Source: Microglena sp. YARC (taxonomy: Eukaryota > Chlorophyta > Chlorophyceae > Chlamydomonadales > Chlamydomonadaceae). From it: a stretch of DNA of 64,000 bases. Each line of letters begins with the position of its first letter. The stretch's first letter is position 1. Of the stretch, positions 62,110-64,000 are shown in pieces. The position numbers were made by a program, and so were the translations under genes. The stretch is from assembly GCA_022414725.1 (NCBI GenBank), contig CM039462.1, positions 122,889,786-122,953,785 of the forward strand. The letters run 5' to 3'. Under the pieces are notes generated by a model that searched no databases, had not been told where the DNA came from, and was given only the letters and a program-made list of their open reading frames with translations.

Positions 62110-62413
62110 TGTGTGCGTTTTTGAATATAATAATAGTAATAAAAAAAATTGGGGCGGTAGATAACATGCATCCATCGACACAGGTGTCCACAAAACAATG
62201 GTACGTACTCACCAGAGAATGCTTGGTCAGGGACAGGCATCCGACCCTTGTAAAACTGATTCAAAAGAGATGATGAATATAAAGAAGCACATTCGAATTC
62301 GGAAGATAGTTTTTTACCTCAAGAAAGAGTTCAGGGACCAGCAAACCGCATAGTAGAGAGCGACCAACAAATTTCTTGGCCGCTCTCTACGATGATGCGA
62401 AAAAATAAACGCT
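62110..62413. other. Intergenic stretch with an inverted repeat
   Basis: No gene. AGAGAGCGACCAACAAATTT then CTTGGCCGCTCTCTAC (about 62350-62390) forms an imperfect hairpin (AGAGAGCG / CGCTCTCT), possibly a terminator between converging or diverging units. Confidence 0.4.
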
Positions 62414-62596
62414 CTACCCTATCCAATCACGGATGACGATGGATGTGCCTAAATCCAATAACAGTCGGCCATCCTCGGCAATCACGGTGCCTGTAAAGTC
62501 AATTTCCGAGGAGCAAACTCCAGTGTTGCCAAGTTCCTGCAGCTCTGCCATTGTCAGGTTGCATTTCATGCATCTGTATGGTTGTAATTCTGACAT
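62414..62596 (-). CDS. Small protein with a Cys-x2-Cys start
   Basis: 60 residues (MSELQPYRCMKCNLTMAELQ). CxxC near the start and a third Cys (GVCSSE) could bind zinc; the C-terminal half is beta-like (EDGRLLLDLGTSIVIRDW). Short, and the support is coding pattern only. Confidence 0.4.
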   Translation of the reverse strand: MSELQPYRCMKCNLTMAELQELGNTGVCSSEIDFTGTVIAEDGRLLLDLGTSIVIRDWIG

Positions 62597-62843
62597 TTCA
62601 AGTAGACCACATTTCCAAATGTGTTTGCCCCTATTGCGGTTTATAAGCTCTTCTCTGAGTTTGAACTCTGGACGTTGCCTTTTCCTCCCACGCTAGTGGT
62701 GAATCCGAGGGATGATATCCATTTACACTCAACAGAATATATAAATGAAACGTCTCTGTGCGATGGTGTCTACAACAATACGATTTTATAAAATCCATCA
62801 ACACGCAGACGACACGGACTGGATTATTGGATATCGTGGAACC

Positions 62844-63280
62844 TACAGTCGGCGGAACAGTAAAATGAAACATCCCAATAAACGGTATAAGGCGTCGACA
62901 GACATTTATGTGTACGAGTGGATGGTCCTACAAAATGGCCCGTCCAGCAAAGAAACCTCCTTTCATGACGCATTGCACATCAACAAAGACCCCGTGTTCT
63001 TTTGGGCCACGGTACCGGGGAAGAGTCGATCGCTTAAGTGCGGCTGGTCCTTCAATGGACACTCTCGAAAGTACCGACAAAAGAACGATACGGAGTCTGC
63101 AGGATGGAGAGCCGTGATCTAAAAAAGAACCACGATATTCTCGTTAACATCCTGCAATTTGTTGATTCAAAATCGTATTGGTGTTCCACTGCCCCGTGGG
63201 TTGCTACACCATTTGGTTACACCGTAAGGTGTGCCGTACACTCCAGAAAACGGTTTCATTTTAGTATTCCGTCAAGTGTA
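62844..63280 (+). mobile_element. MITE-1, complete copy (437 bp)
   Basis: Left L-type end TACAGTCGGCGGAACAGTAA AATGAAAC and right R-type end GTTTCATTTTAGTATTCCGT CAAGTGTA (28 bp each, about 22 of 28 matched in inverse orientation). Next to the right end is the hairpin GGTTACACC, GTAA, GGTGTGCC as behind the Fanzor gene. Inside is a conserved open segment of ~75 codons (YEWMVLQNGPSSKETSFHDA to GWRAVI). The element has no transposase or nuclease of its own. Confidence 0.88.
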
Positions 63281-63315
63281 AAAGCCTCCAAAAATATTTG
63301 TAGTGATATCAGAGT

Positions 63316-63342
63316 GTCCCAAAATTATTTGAGAACAAATGT
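63316..63342. repeat. MITE-3 end
   Basis: GTGTCCCAAAATTATTTGAG then AACAAATGTA, 15 bp upstream of the start codon of the next gene. Confidence 0.7.
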
Positions 63343-63357
63343 ATACATACATACAAT

Positions 63358-64000
63358 ATGGTCACTTCGCGAGCGAGAACCTCGTCCAAGGGAGTCCCTG
63401 GCATCTGTCTTTGGTTGGTAGCAATCTTCATTATTCTTGTAGTGTTGGCGTCAGTGATTACCCTGATCACCAATAACTGCCGTAACGTTTCCTCACAGTA
63501 CATCCGAGAGCAATTTTCAGAAGGAGATGTTCCTCCTCCGCCTGCTTCAGAGCCTCCTCCGCCTGCTTCCGAGCCTCCTCCGCCTGCTTCCGAGCCTCCT
63601 TCACCCGATTCCGAGCCTTCTCCGCCCGTTTCCGAGCCCCCCCCACCACCACATCCCAGTAACATCACCGTGACCAACAACAACACAAACAACAATGGTG
63701 GTGGTGGTGGAGGCAGCGGCAACGGAGGTTGGGGGGAGGAGGGAACACGCACCACACGCACACGGAGAACATACGCTACTCGTATCCAAGCGTGTACGAC
63801 GACCGATACAACATTCCGCGTTCCGCGTTGAGCTACGTTGACCCATATTACTACTTGGGCCTCCGGAGCCTGAACAACTCATGGCTCCCTGGCGGAGGAG
63901 CCGCTTATCCAGAGAATTCTCAACCAAGTCAACAGCAACAGCAACAGCAACAGCAAACAACAGCAACAGCAACAACAGCAACAGCAACAGCAACAGCAAC
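63358..64000 (+). CDS. Single-pass membrane protein with Pro-rich and poly-Gln parts; partial, one frameshift
   Basis: ATG 63358 (MVTSRARTSSKGVPG). Residues 17-40 form a transmembrane helix (CLWLVAIFIILVVLASVITL). A proline repeat follows (PPPPASEPPPPASE units of 24 bp at 63526-63650), then an Asn/Gly stretch. In the G6 run at 63731-63736 a single-base shift moves the frame; the other frame continues with Tyr-rich sequence (YSYPSVYDDRYNIPRSALSY) and a CAG/CAA poly-Gln tract to the window end. As given, the first frame stops at 63831. Type II topology or signal anchor; function unknown. Confidence 0.6.

Noticed and set aside
1..64000. tRNA or rRNA genes
   Set aside because: I scanned by eye for cloverleaf-like arms and conserved loop sequences and saw none that I could support; a tRNA search program would be decisive.

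Overview
The window looks like part of the genome of a large eukaryotic DNA virus (Nucleocytoviricota), or of such a virus integrated in a host chromosome. The evidence is a fused Rpb3/Rpb11 RNA polymerase subunit, an Rpb2 subunit, a D5-type primase-helicase interrupted by a short GT-AG intron, a second SF3 helicase, many F-box/ankyrin paralogues, C2H2/F-box proteins, T5orf172 (GIY-YIG-like) proteins, an MscS channel and a Fanzor. I cannot name the family, and I cannot tell a free virus from an endogenised one by sequence alone.

Layout. 1-21.2 kb: nine tandem copies of an F-box plus ankyrin gene unit (about 1.4-3.5 kb each) with conserved promoter and 3' blocks. Most copies are broken by many single-base indels. 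A small unrelated gene sits in one spacer (13.0-13.5 kb). 21.3-25.5 kb: Rpb3/11, a GNAT acetyltransferase and a secreted CAP protein. 25.5-28.2 kb: a membrane protein, one intact isolated ankyrin gene and several small inverted-repeat elements. 28.6-32.4 kb: small hypothetical genes, an F-box/C2H2 protein and a T5orf172 protein. 32.6-35.1 kb: a 792-residue Fanzor (eukaryotic TnpB relative) followed by a structured right end. 35.1-38.4 kb: an SF3 helicase and an MscS channel. 38.5-51 kb: an ankyrin gene, an F-box/SAP/C2H2 protein, a methyltransferase with an acidic repeat tail, a zinc-finger/phosphatase fusion and several hypotheticals. 51.2-55.1 kb: primase-helicase and a 204-bp tandem repeat. 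55.5-57.9 kb: T5orf172 and hypotheticals. 58.2-61.6 kb: Rpb2 with four frameshifts. 61.7-64 kb: small genes, a complete MITE and a Pro/Gln-rich membrane protein that runs off the end.

The most notable system is the Fanzor. Its right end (two hairpins, one with a GNRA-type loop, then a 28-bp terminal repeat) recurs in at least four small non-autonomous elements in the window. This suggests a Fanzor-associated element and derivatives that kept the same end. Two more MITE families are also dispersed. Together they touch gene boundaries repeatedly: start codons, stop codons and C-terminal codons lie inside or next to element ends. Fragments of Rpb2, Rpb3/11, both helicases, the T5orf172 gene and the C2H2 protein are scattered as duplicates, so the region has been reshaped by duplication and transposition.

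Many genes need one or two single-base corrections, often in homopolymers. That fits uncorrected long-read errors or real decay, and it should be settled before any gene is called dead.
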